A stretch of DNA of 64,000 bases from an uncultured Alphaproteobacteria bacterium. Lineage in GTDB: Bacteria; Pseudomonadota; Alphaproteobacteria; HIMB59; GCA-002718135. The notes beneath the pieces were generated by a model that saw nothing but the letters and a program-made list of their open reading frames with translations, made no database searches and was not told the origin of the DNA. A program made the position numbers and the translations under genes. Positions 22,080 to 32,323 of the stretch are shown here, piece by piece. The stretch lies in assembly GCA_902525035.1 (NCBI GenBank), contig CABZFN010000001.1, positions 134,010 to 198,009 on the forward strand. Direction: 5' to 3'. How positions within the stretch are numbered: the stretch's first letter is position 1; each line of letters opens with the position of its first letter.

Positions 22080-23814
22080 TTTTGGCTAGTATTCTTCTTT
22101 GAATGAACCACTGTTGAGCAATTGATAAAATATTATTTACAGACCAATATAAAACTAGCCCAGCTGCAAATCCAGCTAGTACAAAAGTAAAAACAAAAGG
22201 AAGTAGTGCAAAAATTCTAGCCTGCGTTGGGTCAGTTGGAGCGGGATTAAGTTTTTGTTGTAACCACATAGTAAAACCCATAAAAATTGGAAGAATACCT
22301 ATATCAACTACATTTAACAACGACAGAAAACCTCTGGATGGAATTTTCCAATCAATTATTCCAAATAGTGTCATCAAACCTAATGGATCTGGTGCAGATA
22401 AATCATGAATCCATCCATAAAAAGGAGCGTGATACATCTCTATTGTAACGAACAACACTTTATATAAAGAGAAAAAAATTGGTATTTGAACTAAAATTGG
22501 TAAACATCCAGCAACAGGATTAGCCCCCTCTCTTTTATATAAAGCCATTAGTTCTTGCTGCATTTTCTGTCTATCATTAGGATAAGTTTCTTTTAATCTT
22601 TGCATATCTGGCTGAAGTTTTTTCATTTTTGCCATTGATTTGAAAGACGCTTGTGCGAGAGGGAATAAGATTAAACGCATTAAAATGGTAAAGGCAATAA
22701 TTGCTAAACCAAAATTTCCTGCATACCCAAAAAACCAATTAATTGCATATGAGACTGGTTTTGTTAAGAAACTAAACCATCCCCAGTCGATAGCATCTGT
22801 AAATCTTGGGATAGACAGATTTTCATCGTAAGCACTTAAAACATTTAATTTTTTTGCTCCTACAAATAATTTTCCACCGTATTCTAAACTTTCACCAGAA
22901 CTAACTTTGTATATTTGTCCTACATATCCAGCTCTGTAACTATCTCTTCCATTATTTCCATATCTATAATTAACATTAATTGACTGATCAGCATCAGGTA
23001 TTAAAGCGGACATCCAATACTTGTCTGTAAACCCTAACCAACCACCTTGCGCTTTGTTATCACAAAATTCCTTCTTAGTTGGCATTGATGAATTACAATC
23101 ATCACTAATATCATCATAATTTTTTTCTAACAATTCATCATTAATTAAACTTATAAAACCTTCATGAAGAATAAAAAAATTAATAGTGTCTGGAGTATTT
23201 ATTCTTTTAATTAATCGGTAAGGGAATACTTCAATATTAGTATTTCCTTTATTTTCAATTTCTTGAGTAATTGAAAACATATACTCATCATCAATCGTAT
23301 AATTAATTTTAAAAGTTATATTTTGATTATTTGTCCAACTTAATGTTACAGGGTTTGAGGGAGTTAAGTTAGTAGAGTTAGTTTTCCAAATTGTTTCTAA
23401 ATCTGGTAATTCCACCTCAGTATCTTTCAATTCTTTCCACCCAGTTTCAATATAATAAGGATTTGATGTTCCTTCTGGTAATAGAAGTTGAATATTATCA
23501 GAGCCAGGTTCTAAACTTGTTTTATATTTTGATAATATAAGATCATCAAGAATTGCACCTTTAAGATTAATGGAACCTTCTATTGATGAATTACTAAAAA
23601 TAATTCTATCTGTTTCAATTAAAGCCTCATCCCGACTTTTTATTTCTGAAATAGATTCATTACTTTGCTCATCAATTGACGTAGCAGGTTCTAAAACTTC
23701 ATCTTCTTCAAAGGATGTTGTTTGAATGGGTTGAGTTGGAAATAAAAATTGAAAAAAAATAATGATTGCAATTGAAATGCCAATAGCAAGATATAGATTT
23801 CGTTGTTCGTTCAT
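22072..23814 (-). CDS. yidC: Membrane protein insertase YidC
   Basis: [23 protein letters not shown], long periplasmic domain, [27 protein letters not shown]. Confidence 0.96.
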   Translation of the reverse strand: MNEQRNLYLAIGISIAIIIFFQFLFPTQPIQTTSFEEDEVLEPATSIDEQSNESISEIKSRDEALIETDRIIFSNSSIEGSINLKGAILDDLILSKYKTSLEPGSDNIQLLLPEGTSNPYYIETGWKELKDTEVELPDLETIWKTNSTNLTPSNPVTLSWTNNQNITFKINYTIDDEYMFSITQEIENKGNTNIEVFPYRLIKRINTPDTINFFILHEGFISLINDELLEKNYDDISDDCNSSMPTKKEFCDNKAQGGWLGFTDKYWMSALIPDADQSINVNYRYGNNGRDSYRAGYVGQIYKVSSGESLEYGGKLFVGAKKLNVLSAYDENLSIPRFTDAIDWGWFSFLTKPVSYAINWFFGYAGNFGLAIIAFTILMRLILFPLAQASFKSMAKMKKLQPDMQRLKETYPNDRQKMQQELMALYKREGANPVAGCLPILVQIPIFFSLYKVLFVTIEMYHAPFYGWIHDLSAPDPLGLMTLFGIIDWKIPSRGFLSLLNVVDIGILPIFMGFTMWLQQKLNPAPTDPTQARIFALLPFVFTFVLAGFAAGLVLYWSVNNILSIAQQWFIQRRILAKNG

Positions 23815-24056
23815 TTGTTCAAATCGGTTTTCTTTGGCACTGGATCAAAACCATGTGAACCCCAAGGATGACACTTTGAAATTCTCTTTATTGATAATAT
23901 TGATCCTCTAATTAAGCCATGTTCTTTTAATGATTTAACTGAGTATTCTGAACATGTAGGTAAATATCTACAGTTTTGACCAAGAAGGGGTGAAATAAAA
24001 AGCTGATATAATCTAATCATTAAAATTAAAGGGAATGAAATATATTTATTAATCAT
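23811..24056 (-). CDS. yidD: Membrane protein insertion efficiency factor YidD
   Basis: [29 protein letters not shown]...[17 protein letters not shown]. Confidence 0.95.
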   Translation of the reverse strand: MINKYISFPLILMIRLYQLFISPLLGQNCRYLPTCSEYSVKSLKEHGLIRGSILSIKRISKCHPWGSHGFDPVPKKTDLNK

Positions 24057-24378
24057 TTGCTTTTTCTTTAAGTTCTAATAGCAGTTTTTCAAATTTTTCT
24101 TCAAGTAGTGAAGTTTTAGCTATTAACACATAATATGAATTTATTTTACTATTAATAAGTATTTTTCTGGCTAATTCTCTCATTATTCTTTTTGCTTTAT
24201 TTCTTTTAACTGCATTTCCAATTTTTTTAGATGCTGTGTATCCTATCCCAATAGAATTTTCTAGATTTTGATTATGTAAAATTTGAATATTCATATTTTT
24301 ACTTTTAACAAACTTTCCTTCATTTCGTATCATGACGAAAGTAGATCTTTTCTTAATTGTAAATATTTTATGGGCCAT
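24049..24378 (-). CDS. rnpA: Ribonuclease P protein component
   Basis: [24 protein letters not shown]; rpmH-rnpA-yidD-yidC order. Confidence 0.92.
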   Translation of the reverse strand: MAHKIFTIKKRSTFVMIRNEGKFVKSKNMNIQILHNQNLENSIGIGYTASKKIGNAVKRNKAKRIMRELARKILINSKINSYYVLIAKTSLLEEKFEKLLLELKEKAND

Positions 24379-24386
24379 TAGGCCTA

Positions 24387-24521
24387 TTAAGCACTTAACT
24401 GAGCTCTTCCTTTTGCACGGCGTTTGTTAATAATCTGACGACCTGCCTTAGTAGCCATTCTAGCTCTAAAGCCATGTCTTCTTTTTCTAATTACTCTACT
24501 AGGTTGGTATGTACGTTTCAT
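24387..24521 (-). CDS. rpmH: 50S ribosomal protein L34
   Basis: Not in ORF track (44 aa): [44 protein letters not shown]. Confidence 0.97.
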   Translation of the reverse strand: MKRTYQPSRVIRKRRHGFRARMATKAGRQIINKRRAKGRAQLSA

Positions 24522-24584
24522 ATTAAATCTTTGGGCCTAATACGAATTCATTATATATAAGTCAAATATTTACTTGAATATTCA

Positions 24585-25418
24585 ATGAAAATTATAAGAA
24601 AAACTAATGAATTAGAGCAAATCTTAGTTTTAATTAAAGACAAAGGTCAATCTATTGGTTCAGTTCTAACAATGGGTAATTTACATGACGGACATTTATC
24701 GCTAATCAAAGAAGCACAGTTAAATAATGATTTTGTTGTAACTTCAATTTTTATTAATCCAACACAATTTAATAATGAAACAGATTTCAGTTCTTATCCA
24801 AAAACAATAGATGATGACATCGCTAAATTAGAAAAAATAAGTTGTGATTTATTATTCTTGCCAGAGATACAAGAAATCTATCCAGGAGATTTACTAAAAC
24901 AAAATATTGTAAACAATTTTAGAGGTATTCTATGTGATAAATATAGACCAGGCCATTTTGATGGAGTTACTACAGTTGTAGATATTTTCTTTAGTATAAT
25001 TAAGCCGAATGTAAGTTACTTTGGTGAAAAAGATTTTCAACAAATAAAAATAATTCAAGAGTTAGTAAAAATTAAAAATCACAATATTAAAATTGTTTCA
25101 TGCCCTTCTATTAGAGATGATAAGGGTATGAGCTTATCCTCAAGGAATTCAAAATTTACCAATGATCAATCAAAAATATTTAATCAATTAGGAAGTAAAA
25201 TTTATGAATTTATAAATTTGTGTAAAAAAAATTCTAGTAATATTAATCTAGATAATTTTAAAAAACAAATATTAGAAAATAGTATTAACAAGATTGATTA
25301 TATTGAAATCAGAAATGAAAATAACTTAGAAATAACTGATGTTTCTTATGAGGCACGGCTTTTTATTGCTTTATATATTGGTGAGATAAGAATTATTGAT
25401 AACTTTAAAATATACTAA
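24585..25418 (+). CDS. panC: Pantoate--beta-alanine ligase
   Basis: VLTMGNLHDGHLSLI, GEKDFQQI, MSLSSRN. Confidence 0.94.
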   Translation: MKIIRKTNELEQILVLIKDKGQSIGSVLTMGNLHDGHLSLIKEAQLNNDFVVTSIFINPTQFNNETDFSSYPKTIDDDIAKLEKISCDLLFLPEIQEIYPGDLLKQNIVNNFRGILCDKYRPGHFDGVTTVVDIFFSIIKPNVSYFGEKDFQQIKIIQELVKIKNHNIKIVSCPSIRDDKGMSLSSRNSKFTNDQSKIFNQLGSKIYEFINLCKKNSSNINLDNFKKQILENSINKIDYIEIRNENNLEITDVSYEARLFIALYIGEIRIIDNFKIY

Positions 25419-26023
25419 GGTATTAACCAATCGTATTTCGGTTCATTATTAATAAATTTTAATCTCAATCTTCGATGACCTGAAATTTCTAAATATAACC
25501 AATCAATTTCGTCAATTTTATTTTCGACTACTGTAAAATTTTTATAACCTTGCTCACTTTCTTCAAGACTTGGTTCTTTCCCAGTCAGATGTTCTGGAAT
25601 TCCATCTTCTGGAAACTCGGTAACTGAACTTGGGTCTTTTAATGTTAAATAACATTTTCTACTAAACAGTCTTGTCTTATCCCACATTTCTCTAGCTCTC
25701 TCATTTTGATTATTAATTGAAGAAGTTGTTTTGATACGCAATTGAATTTTCAGTTTATGATCATAAAAAACAAAAAGAGATTTATTATTTTTTTGTAAAT
25801 TAAAAACTTTAGGGGATCTAAAATCTGTATGAAAATTTAGTATTAAATTAGTAGGATCGAATTTTCGTAAAACTACTACTCTCGAATCTATTCCGCCTTC
25901 AGCATCAACATTGCTAATTACAGGGGTGTGAAAGGCATGTTTTCTATCCTTTACCCCTCGGGTTAAATTTTTCTTTATATCTTCAAATATTTCTAGGGTA
26001 TTTTCTTTTGAAGAAGTCGACAT
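25415..26023 (-). CDS. Pyridoxamine 5'-phosphate oxidase family protein
   Basis: FMN-binding split barrel: SRVVVLRKFDP, FHTDFRSPKV, RRLRLKF...YDWLIP. Confidence 0.75.
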   Translation of the reverse strand: MSTSSKENTLEIFEDIKKNLTRGVKDRKHAFHTPVISNVDAEGGIDSRVVVLRKFDPTNLILNFHTDFRSPKVFNLQKNNKSLFVFYDHKLKIQLRIKTTSSINNQNERAREMWDKTRLFSRKCYLTLKDPSSVTEFPEDGIPEHLTGKEPSLEESEQGYKNFTVVENKIDEIDWLYLEISGHRRLRLKFINNEPKYDWLIP

Positions 26024-26061
26024 GGTTCCTGTAATATAAATTGTTTTGAAGAAATAGCTAG

Positions 26062-26859
26062 ATGATGGAAATAAATAAAATAGTGAATTTATTGAAACTG
26101 GAGCATGTTAAGTTTTTAATATCTATCTTTAAAGAAAATAATGTTGAAATCCGATTAGTAGGAGGATGTATACGAGACACTCTTCTTGAAAGAGAAATCA
26201 AAGATATTGATACAGCGACAACTTTGGAGCCACAGGATGTTTTATCATTATTAAATGAGAACAATATTGAGTATGATGATTTTGCTATACCTTATGGATC
26301 TATAATTGCTTACCCTCAAAATCGAAAAATACAAATTACAACATTACGTGAGGATGTTAACCAAATGGGTAGACATACAAATGTAATTTATACCAACAGT
26401 TGGAAAAAAGATTCAGCTAGAAGAGATTTTACTTTCAATGCTTTATATGTTGGAAATAATAATAAACTATATGATTATTATAATGGCCAATCAGATTTAA
26501 ATGAAAGTAAAATTAGTTTTATTGGTGAAATAGAGGATAGAATAAAAGAAGATTACTTAAGAATCTATCGATATTTTAGGTTTAGAGGTCTATTTAATTT
26601 ACCTAAAACATCTTTAAGTGATCAAAAAATTGTAGAAAAATATATTCATGAATCTTTAGCAGTGTTAACCAACGATGTAATAAGGCAAGAAATATTAAAA
26701 ATGTTTAATATGTCTTTTCCATTAAATTGTTTTTATACATCTCATCAAACGTTACAAAAATTTAAATGGGTTGAAATAGTTAAAGAGCATTTCATAAGAA
26801 CAAAATATGATCTTGGATTAAATAAATGTCTAGATAGAATTGATAATTTAATAAATTAA
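26062..26859 (+). CDS. CCA tRNA nucleotidyltransferase / poly(A) polymerase family, short form
   Basis: RLVGGCIRDTLLEREIKDIDTATT, ARRDFTFNALY, EDYLRIYRYFRF. Confidence 0.88.
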   Translation: MMEINKIVNLLKLEHVKFLISIFKENNVEIRLVGGCIRDTLLEREIKDIDTATTLEPQDVLSLLNENNIEYDDFAIPYGSIIAYPQNRKIQITTLREDVNQMGRHTNVIYTNSWKKDSARRDFTFNALYVGNNNKLYDYYNGQSDLNESKISFIGEIEDRIKEDYLRIYRYFRFRGLFNLPKTSLSDQKIVEKYIHESLAVLTNDVIRQEILKMFNMSFPLNCFYTSHQTLQKFKWVEIVKEHFIRTKYDLGLNKCLDRIDNLIN

Positions 26860-26864
26860 ATAAA

Positions 26865-27278
26865 TTAGTTTTTTAATTTGCAATTTTCACACAAACCAAA
26901 AATTTCAAGACAGTGTTTATTATATTTAAAATTATTTTTATCAGCTTGTTTAGAAAAATAAGAAAATAAATTGTTTCCAATTAACTCAGTAACATTATCG
27001 CATTTTTCACAAATTAAAAAAGATGTAGAAGTTTTTGCATTACATCCTTCATGTTTACAAGCAACATAAGAATTTCTACTTTCTATTTTATGAACTTTAC
27101 CAATTTCAATTAATTTATCGAGTGCTCTGTAAACTTGCAGAGGAGATTTTATTCCCTTTTTTTGTATATCATAAAGAATTGTATAAGCCTTCATCGGTTC
27201 AGAAGAGTTTTCTAAAACTCCAAGAACTGTTTTTTGATTTTTGGTTAAATTTTCTGATGCTAATGCCATAAATCTCAA
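26865..27278 (-). CDS. zur: Fur-family transcriptional regulator, probable zinc uptake regulator
   Basis: LTKNQKTVLGVLENSSEPMKAYTILYDI winged helix, CEKCDNVTEL, CLEIFGLCENC; next to znuBC. Confidence 0.88.
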   Translation of the reverse strand: MRFMALASENLTKNQKTVLGVLENSSEPMKAYTILYDIQKKGIKSPLQVYRALDKLIEIGKVHKIESRNSYVACKHEGCNAKTSTSFLICEKCDNVTELIGNNLFSYFSKQADKNNFKYNKHCLEIFGLCENCKLKN

Positions 27279-27292
27279 TTACCAAATTGTTT

Positions 27293-28096
27293 TCATTTTT
27301 GCAACTTACCTCTCAACTCTAGTGGAATTAGAGAAATGATAAATAATATCAGAGCTATAACAATAATTGAAGGTCCTGAAGAGGTATTTAATTCCAAAGA
27401 TGTAAATAAGCCAATTGTGACAGATAAAATACCAATTAATATAGCTACAAGTACCATTTGTTTTGGATTGTTAGTTATATTTCTTGATGCGGCAGCTGGT
27501 ATTATTAGCAGACCAGTAATTAAAAGAGTCCCAATCATTTTTATAGACAATGCAATAACTCCAGCAAGTAGTAGAGTAAAGATCATATTATATATGTTCG
27601 GTTTCATTCCTTCTGCTGAAGCAAGATCATAATTAACTGTAGCGGAAAATAATGATTTCCAAATAAAATATAAAATTCCTAAAATTATAAAACCACCAAT
27701 CCAAACTAAGGCAATGTCTTCAACAGTTACTGCCAAGATATCACCAAAAAGTAATCCCATAATATCAAAACGAATACTTGATAAAAAGCCGATTAAAACT
27801 AAGCCAATAGCTAAAGTAGAGTGAGCTAATAATCCAAGTAATGAGTCCCCGGCTAATCTAGTCCTCTTTTGAAGGTTGAGAAGAAGTAGAGCAATGACCG
27901 CAGATATTACAAACACGGAAAAGGCAATATTTAAACTAAAGGCATAGGCTAAAGTTACTCCTAATAAGGCAGAGTGTGCTAAGGTATCACCAAAATAAGA
28001 TAATCGTCTCCAAATTACTAAGCAACCTAACGGTCCTGTTATTATAGCAATACCAATACCGGCAACTAATGCTCTAGTAAAAAAATCATCAAACAT
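27293..28096 (-). CDS. znuB: Zinc ABC transporter permease
   Basis: ABC-3 permease: GPLGCLVIWRRLSYFGDTLAHSALLG. Confidence 0.93.
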   Translation of the reverse strand: MFDDFFTRALVAGIGIAIITGPLGCLVIWRRLSYFGDTLAHSALLGVTLAYAFSLNIAFSVFVISAVIALLLLNLQKRTRLAGDSLLGLLAHSTLAIGLVLIGFLSSIRFDIMGLLFGDILAVTVEDIALVWIGGFIILGILYFIWKSLFSATVNYDLASAEGMKPNIYNMIFTLLLAGVIALSIKMIGTLLITGLLIIPAAASRNITNNPKQMVLVAILIGILSVTIGLFTSLELNTSSGPSIIVIALILFIISLIPLELRGKLQK

Positions 28097-28836
28097 TAAC
28101 TAGACACACTTCCGTCAGAATTATGTGTGTGATCATGATCGTGCTGATAATATGTCAATGTTTTTGATCTATGTTCACCAAATAATTCTAAATAGGCTTT
28201 ATCTTTTATAACTGCACTTGGTTTTCCTGAACAACAGATATGTCCATTTAAACAGACTACATGATCTGTTGCAGACATTACAAAATGCAAGTCATGGGAG
28301 ACTAATAAAATTCCACAATTTAGGTTTGCTGAAATATTTTTTATAATATTATAAAGGTCAATTTCTCCATTAAAATCAACTCCCTGCACAGGTTCATCTA
28401 AAACTAGTAATTCTGGTTTTTTTGCAATAGCTCTCGCTAGAAGGACACGTTGAAATTCGCCACCAGATAGACCATGTATTTGCTCCTTGAAAAGTTTTTC
28501 TACACCAGTTTGATTTAAGGATTCAATAATTTCATTATTGCTGAGATTATTGGTTAATCGCATAAAATCTACAACACGTAATGGCATAGTCCAATCGATA
28601 TTAATTTTCTGAGGAACATATGCTATTTTATTTGTAAACCGTTTCAATGAACCTTCATCAGGTTCAAGAATATTAAGTACTATTTTAGCTGTTGTAGTTT
28701 TTCCAGAACCATTGGGTCCAATTAGGGTAACTATTTGACCACTTTTTACCTCAAGAGATACACCTCTTATTAACCATTTTGGTGACTTATAAATACCTGC
28801 GTTCTCTAAACTTACCAATAAATTATTTTTACTCAT
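28096..28836 (-). CDS. znuC: Zinc ABC transporter ATP-binding protein
   Basis: GPNGSGKTT, LSGGEFQRVLLARA, LVLDEPVQGVD; His-rich C-terminus YYQHDHDHTHNSD. Confidence 0.94.
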   Translation of the reverse strand: MSKNNLLVSLENAGIYKSPKWLIRGVSLEVKSGQIVTLIGPNGSGKTTTAKIVLNILEPDEGSLKRFTNKIAYVPQKINIDWTMPLRVVDFMRLTNNLSNNEIIESLNQTGVEKLFKEQIHGLSGGEFQRVLLARAIAKKPELLVLDEPVQGVDFNGEIDLYNIIKNISANLNCGILLVSHDLHFVMSATDHVVCLNGHICCSGKPSAVIKDKAYLELFGEHRSKTLTYYQHDHDHTHNSDGSVSS

Positions 28837-28856
28837 TTTTCTATTTACAATTCAAA

Positions 28857-28878
28857 ATGTAATATTATAACATTACAT
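28857..28878. promoter_or_regulatory. Candidate Zur operator
   Basis: ATGTAATATTATAACATTACAT, 10/11 paired inverted repeat, in the znuC/znuA divergent intergenic region. Confidence 0.78.
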
Positions 28879-28913
28879 CATTTAACAGACTTAATTCTAA
28901 TAGGAATACTTTT

Positions 28914-29981
28914 ATGAAACAAACGAACTTTTTTCTACATATTTCTAAGATTATTTTGTTTTCAGGAATTCTTGTTGCAACTGCATCTGCTAGAGCAGAG
29001 CTAAAAGTTGTTACCACAATTAAACCACTACATTCATTGATTTCAAATGTTATGGATGGAGTAGGTGAACCTGGACTTATAATTGATGGAAGTATATCAC
29101 CACACAGTTTTACAATGAAACCTTCTCATGCGAAAATGCTTGAGGAAGCAGATGTCATTTTTTGGATTGGAGAGGGTATTGAAACATCAATGGAAGAACC
29201 CCTAGACTCTATTGCAAAGGATGCAGAAGTAATTGAATTTATGGAACTTGATTCAATTGTTAAATTAAAATTTAGAGAAGAATCAATTTTTGGTGATCAT
29301 GATGACCACGACGATCACGATGACCACGACGATCACGATGACCACGACGATCACGATGATCATGACGATCATGATGACCACGATGATCATGACGATCACG
29401 ATGACCATGATGATCACGATGATCATGACGACCATGACGACCATGATGATCATGCTGGGCACGAAGGTCACAACCATGGAGAGTTTGATGCTCACATATG
29501 GTTAGATCCAAGTAATGCCAAAGAAATGGTTCATGAAATAGCTCATGAATTAGGTGATTTAGATCCCGCTAATAAAGACAAATATGAAGCAAATGCAGAA
29601 GCAACAATTAAAGCTTTAGATCAGCTTATTAGTGATGTTGGTACAGATATTAATTCTGATGCAAAATTTGTAGTGTTCCATGACGCCTACCAATACTTTG
29701 AAGAAAGATTTGGTGTAAGAGCTGCAGGAGCTTTAACATTGAATACTGATGTTTTACCGGGTGCAAAACAAATAGCTGATATTCAGGATGTTATTAAAGA
29801 CAAAGGAATAAAATGTATTTTCTCTGAACCTCAATTTAATCCAAAGATAATCACTACTATAGCTGAAGATATGAATATCAAAACAGGTGTCTTTGATCCT
29901 CTGGGTGCAAACATCGACCCTGGTAAGTCACTATACTTTAAGTTGATATCAAATCTCGGTAACGAGCTTAAAGGCTGTTAG
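28914..29981 (+). CDS. znuA: Zinc ABC transporter substrate-binding protein with long Asp/His repeat
   Basis: TTIKPLHSLISNVM, SPHSFTMKPSHAKML, FDAHIWLDPSNAK, VFHDAYQYFEERFG. Confidence 0.95.
   Translation: MKQTNFFLHISKIILFSGILVATASARAELKVVTTIKPLHSLISNVMDGVGEPGLIIDGSISPHSFTMKPSHAKMLEEADVIFWIGEGIETSMEEPLDSIAKDAEVIEFMELDSIVKLKFREESIFGDHDDHDDHDDHDDHDDHDDHDDHDDHDDHDDHDDHDDHDDHDDHDDHDDHDDHAGHEGHNHGEFDAHIWLDPSNAKEMVHEIAHELGDLDPANKDKYEANAEATIKALDQLISDVGTDINSDAKFVVFHDAYQYFEERFGVRAAGALTLNTDVLPGAKQIADIQDVIKDKGIKCIFSEPQFNPKIITTIAEDMNIKTGVFDPLGANIDPGKSLYFKLISNLGNELKGC
29295..29453 (+). repeat. In-frame 9-bp tandem repeat encoding (Asp-His-Asp)n
   Basis: 159 nt of GAT/GAC CAT/CAC GAT/GAC units, 53 residues = (DHD)x17 + DH. 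Confidence 0.95.
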
Positions 29982-29997
29982 TTTTTAATATTTAAAA

Positions 29998-30026
29998 AAA
30001 TTCCACCTTGTATTAAGGTGGAATTT
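29998..30026. terminator. Hairpin between znuA and the COG0523 gene
   Basis: AAATTCCACCTT-gtatt-AAGGTGGAATTT, 12-bp perfect stem with 5-nt loop and A/T flanks. Confidence 0.65.
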
Positions 30027-30053
30027 ATAAACTAATTAAAAAGGAAATTAAAA

Positions 30054-31025
30054 ATGGAAAATACTTCTCAGGTTCCAGTTACTGTTCTAACAGGGTTTCT
30101 TGGAGCAGGAAAAACAACACTTTTAAATCGAATATTAACTGAGCAACATGGCAGAAAATATGCCGTAATTGTAAATGAATTTGGAGAGCAGGGAATTGAT
30201 AATGACCTTGTTGTTGATGCAGACGAAGAAGTATTTGAAATGAATAACGGATGTATATGCTGCACTGTTAGAGGCGATTTAATTAGAATTCTAAGTGGAT
30301 TGATGAAACGTGCTGATAAGCTTGATGCAATTATTGTTGAGACAACTGGTTTAGCAGATCCAGCACCAGTAGCACAAACCTTCTTTGTTGATCAAGATGT
30401 TGCTGATCGTACAAAGTTAGATGCTATTGTTACAGTGGCAGATGCTGTTCATTTAAGTTCTCAATTAACAGAACATCATGAAGCGGAGGAGCAAATTGCT
30501 TTTGCCGATGTTATTTTATTAAACAAAGTTGATTTAGTAGATGAAAGTGGATTAGATCGGGTTAAAGATCGGATTAAAAAAATTAATCCTTTTGCCAAAA
30601 TAATTAATACAACTCGTTGTTCTGCTCCATTAGATGAAGTTGTTGGACTTAATGCTTTCAGTTTGGACCGTATCTTAGAAGTGGAACCTGATTTTTTAGA
30701 ATCAGATCATGATCATGAACATGATGATGATGTTACTAGCTTATCCTTTGTCTCTGATACACCATTAGATATGGATAAGTTCCAAGATTGGTTTGGAAAC
30801 TTACTAAGGACAAAAGGTCAGGACATACTTCGATCAAAAGGAATTTTGAACTTTAAAGGTGAAGAAGAACGATATGTATTTCAAGGAGTGCACATGCTTA
30901 TGGATGCTTCTCCAATGGGACCTTGGCCTAAAGGGAAAGACAGAAGTTCGCGAGTAGTATTTATTGGTCGTGATCTTGATAATATGAATCTTAAGGAAGG
31001 CTTTGATAATTGTAAATCAGCATGA
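30054..31025 (+). CDS. CobW/COG0523 family GTP-binding metallochaperone (probable zinc chaperone)
   Basis: [37 protein letters not shown], His/Asp-rich HDHEHDDD. Confidence 0.92.
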   Translation: MENTSQVPVTVLTGFLGAGKTTLLNRILTEQHGRKYAVIVNEFGEQGIDNDLVVDADEEVFEMNNGCICCTVRGDLIRILSGLMKRADKLDAIIVETTGLADPAPVAQTFFVDQDVADRTKLDAIVTVADAVHLSSQLTEHHEAEEQIAFADVILLNKVDLVDESGLDRVKDRIKKINPFAKIINTTRCSAPLDEVVGLNAFSLDRILEVEPDFLESDHDHEHDDDVTSLSFVSDTPLDMDKFQDWFGNLLRTKGQDILRSKGILNFKGEEERYVFQGVHMLMDASPMGPWPKGKDRSSRVVFIGRDLDNMNLKEGFDNCKSA

Positions 31026-32059
31026 ACGCTGATTTAGAAAAACTTCAAGAATCAAATAAAACTGAACTTGAGCGAAGAGGTTCAATAATAAATACTGGTG
31101 CTCCGGTTACTGAAGCGATTACAATTCGCGATCACATAGCAGTTGGTTTTGGAGATGGTACAGTAAGATTTTTTCAATCTGGTTCTGAGCCTAAAGTAGT
31201 TAAAGCACATAAAGGTGTAGTCTTCAGCATGGCCCGTAATGGAGATCATGTTTTAACTGGTGGTGAAGATGGACGTTTTCTAAAAATTTCTTCTGAAGGA
31301 GATATTGATGAAATTGCTAACTTTGGCTCAAGATGGGTAGACTATGTAGCTTCCTATAAAGATTTTAAAGTTTGTTCATCAGGAAACACTGTTCACATTT
31401 GGTCAAAGAGTAAAGAAAAAATTAATTCTTTAGAACATCAAAGCACAGTTGGTGGTTTAACTTTTGATAACAAAGGTAAGCGTCTAGCTGTTTCACGATA
31501 TGGTGGAGTAACTGTATGGAAACAAAATAATAATAAATGGACATCTTCAAATTATTCCTGGAAAGGATCACATGGCAAAGTAACTTTTAGTCCAGATGGT
31601 AGATATCTAGTTAGCTCTATGCAAGAAAATCAAATTCACGGTTGGCGAATAAATGATAAAGCTGATTTAGCAATGTCAGGATATCCAGCAAAAATAAAAA
31701 GTTTTACTTGGGTTGGAGACACACCTTATTTAGTAACATCAGGATCAAGCGATGCAGTTTGTTGGCCATTTGATGGAAAAGAAGGGCCTATGGGACGCAA
31801 GCCAGTTTGTGTTGCAAATGGTGGCAAAGAACTTGCCACATTTGTAAAGGTTTTAGATGGAGAAAACGCAGTTTTTACTGGTTTCTCAGATGGATCTGTT
31901 CTCTTATCAGAAATAGATGAAAGTAAAAAACCAATTAGAATTAGAAATTCTACGGGCTCAGAAGTTACAGCAATAGCAGTATCTAGTAATCGTGAACAAG
32001 TATTAATCGGTGACTTGCAAGGAAATATTTTATTATCTTCGTTGTGGGCAGATAACTAG
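31022..32059 (+). CDS. WD40-repeat protein
   Basis: Repeated [33 protein letters not shown] blades; overlaps COG0523 gene (ATGA). Confidence 0.85.
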   Translation: MNADLEKLQESNKTELERRGSIINTGAPVTEAITIRDHIAVGFGDGTVRFFQSGSEPKVVKAHKGVVFSMARNGDHVLTGGEDGRFLKISSEGDIDEIANFGSRWVDYVASYKDFKVCSSGNTVHIWSKSKEKINSLEHQSTVGGLTFDNKGKRLAVSRYGGVTVWKQNNNKWTSSNYSWKGSHGKVTFSPDGRYLVSSMQENQIHGWRINDKADLAMSGYPAKIKSFTWVGDTPYLVTSGSSDAVCWPFDGKEGPMGRKPVCVANGGKELATFVKVLDGENAVFTGFSDGSVLLSEIDESKKPIRIRNSTGSEVTAIAVSSNREQVLIGDLQGNILLSSLWADN

Positions 32060-32068
32060 GCGCTAAAG

Positions 32069-32323
32069 ATGTTTAATCGTAAAACTCAAAATATTGAGAA
32101 AATAAGAAATCTAAAACATTTAATTTCTAATAAATATAAACTGTCAGATAATACTATCATTAGTATTGCTGAACTTAGTTGTCATGAACCTGACTGTCCT
32201 CCGATTGAAACTGTTATTACAGTAAGATATGAAAATGGATCTATGAAAAATCGGCGAGTAGCTAAACCAATTAGTGAAGTTGAGGAGACAGATATTTATG
32301 AACTAGAGGAACACTCTCACTAA
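32069..32323 (+). CDS. Conserved-looking 84-aa protein with SCHEPDCPPIET motif
   Basis: Directly downstream of COG0523-WD40; ELSCHEPDCPPIETVITV. Confidence 0.7.
   Translation: MFNRKTQNIEKIRNLKHLISNKYKLSDNTIISIAELSCHEPDCPPIETVITVRYENGSMKNRRVAKPISEVEETDIYELEEHSH

Noticed and set aside
29295-29453. Regular repeat considered as CRISPR
   Set aside because: 9-bp coding tandem repeat with no spacers
29272-29511. Antisense and alternate-frame ORFs through the znuA repeat (29272-29511 -, 29283-29495 -, 29290-29505 +)
   Set aside because: Low-complexity translations of the DHD repeat in other frames; the real frame is znuA
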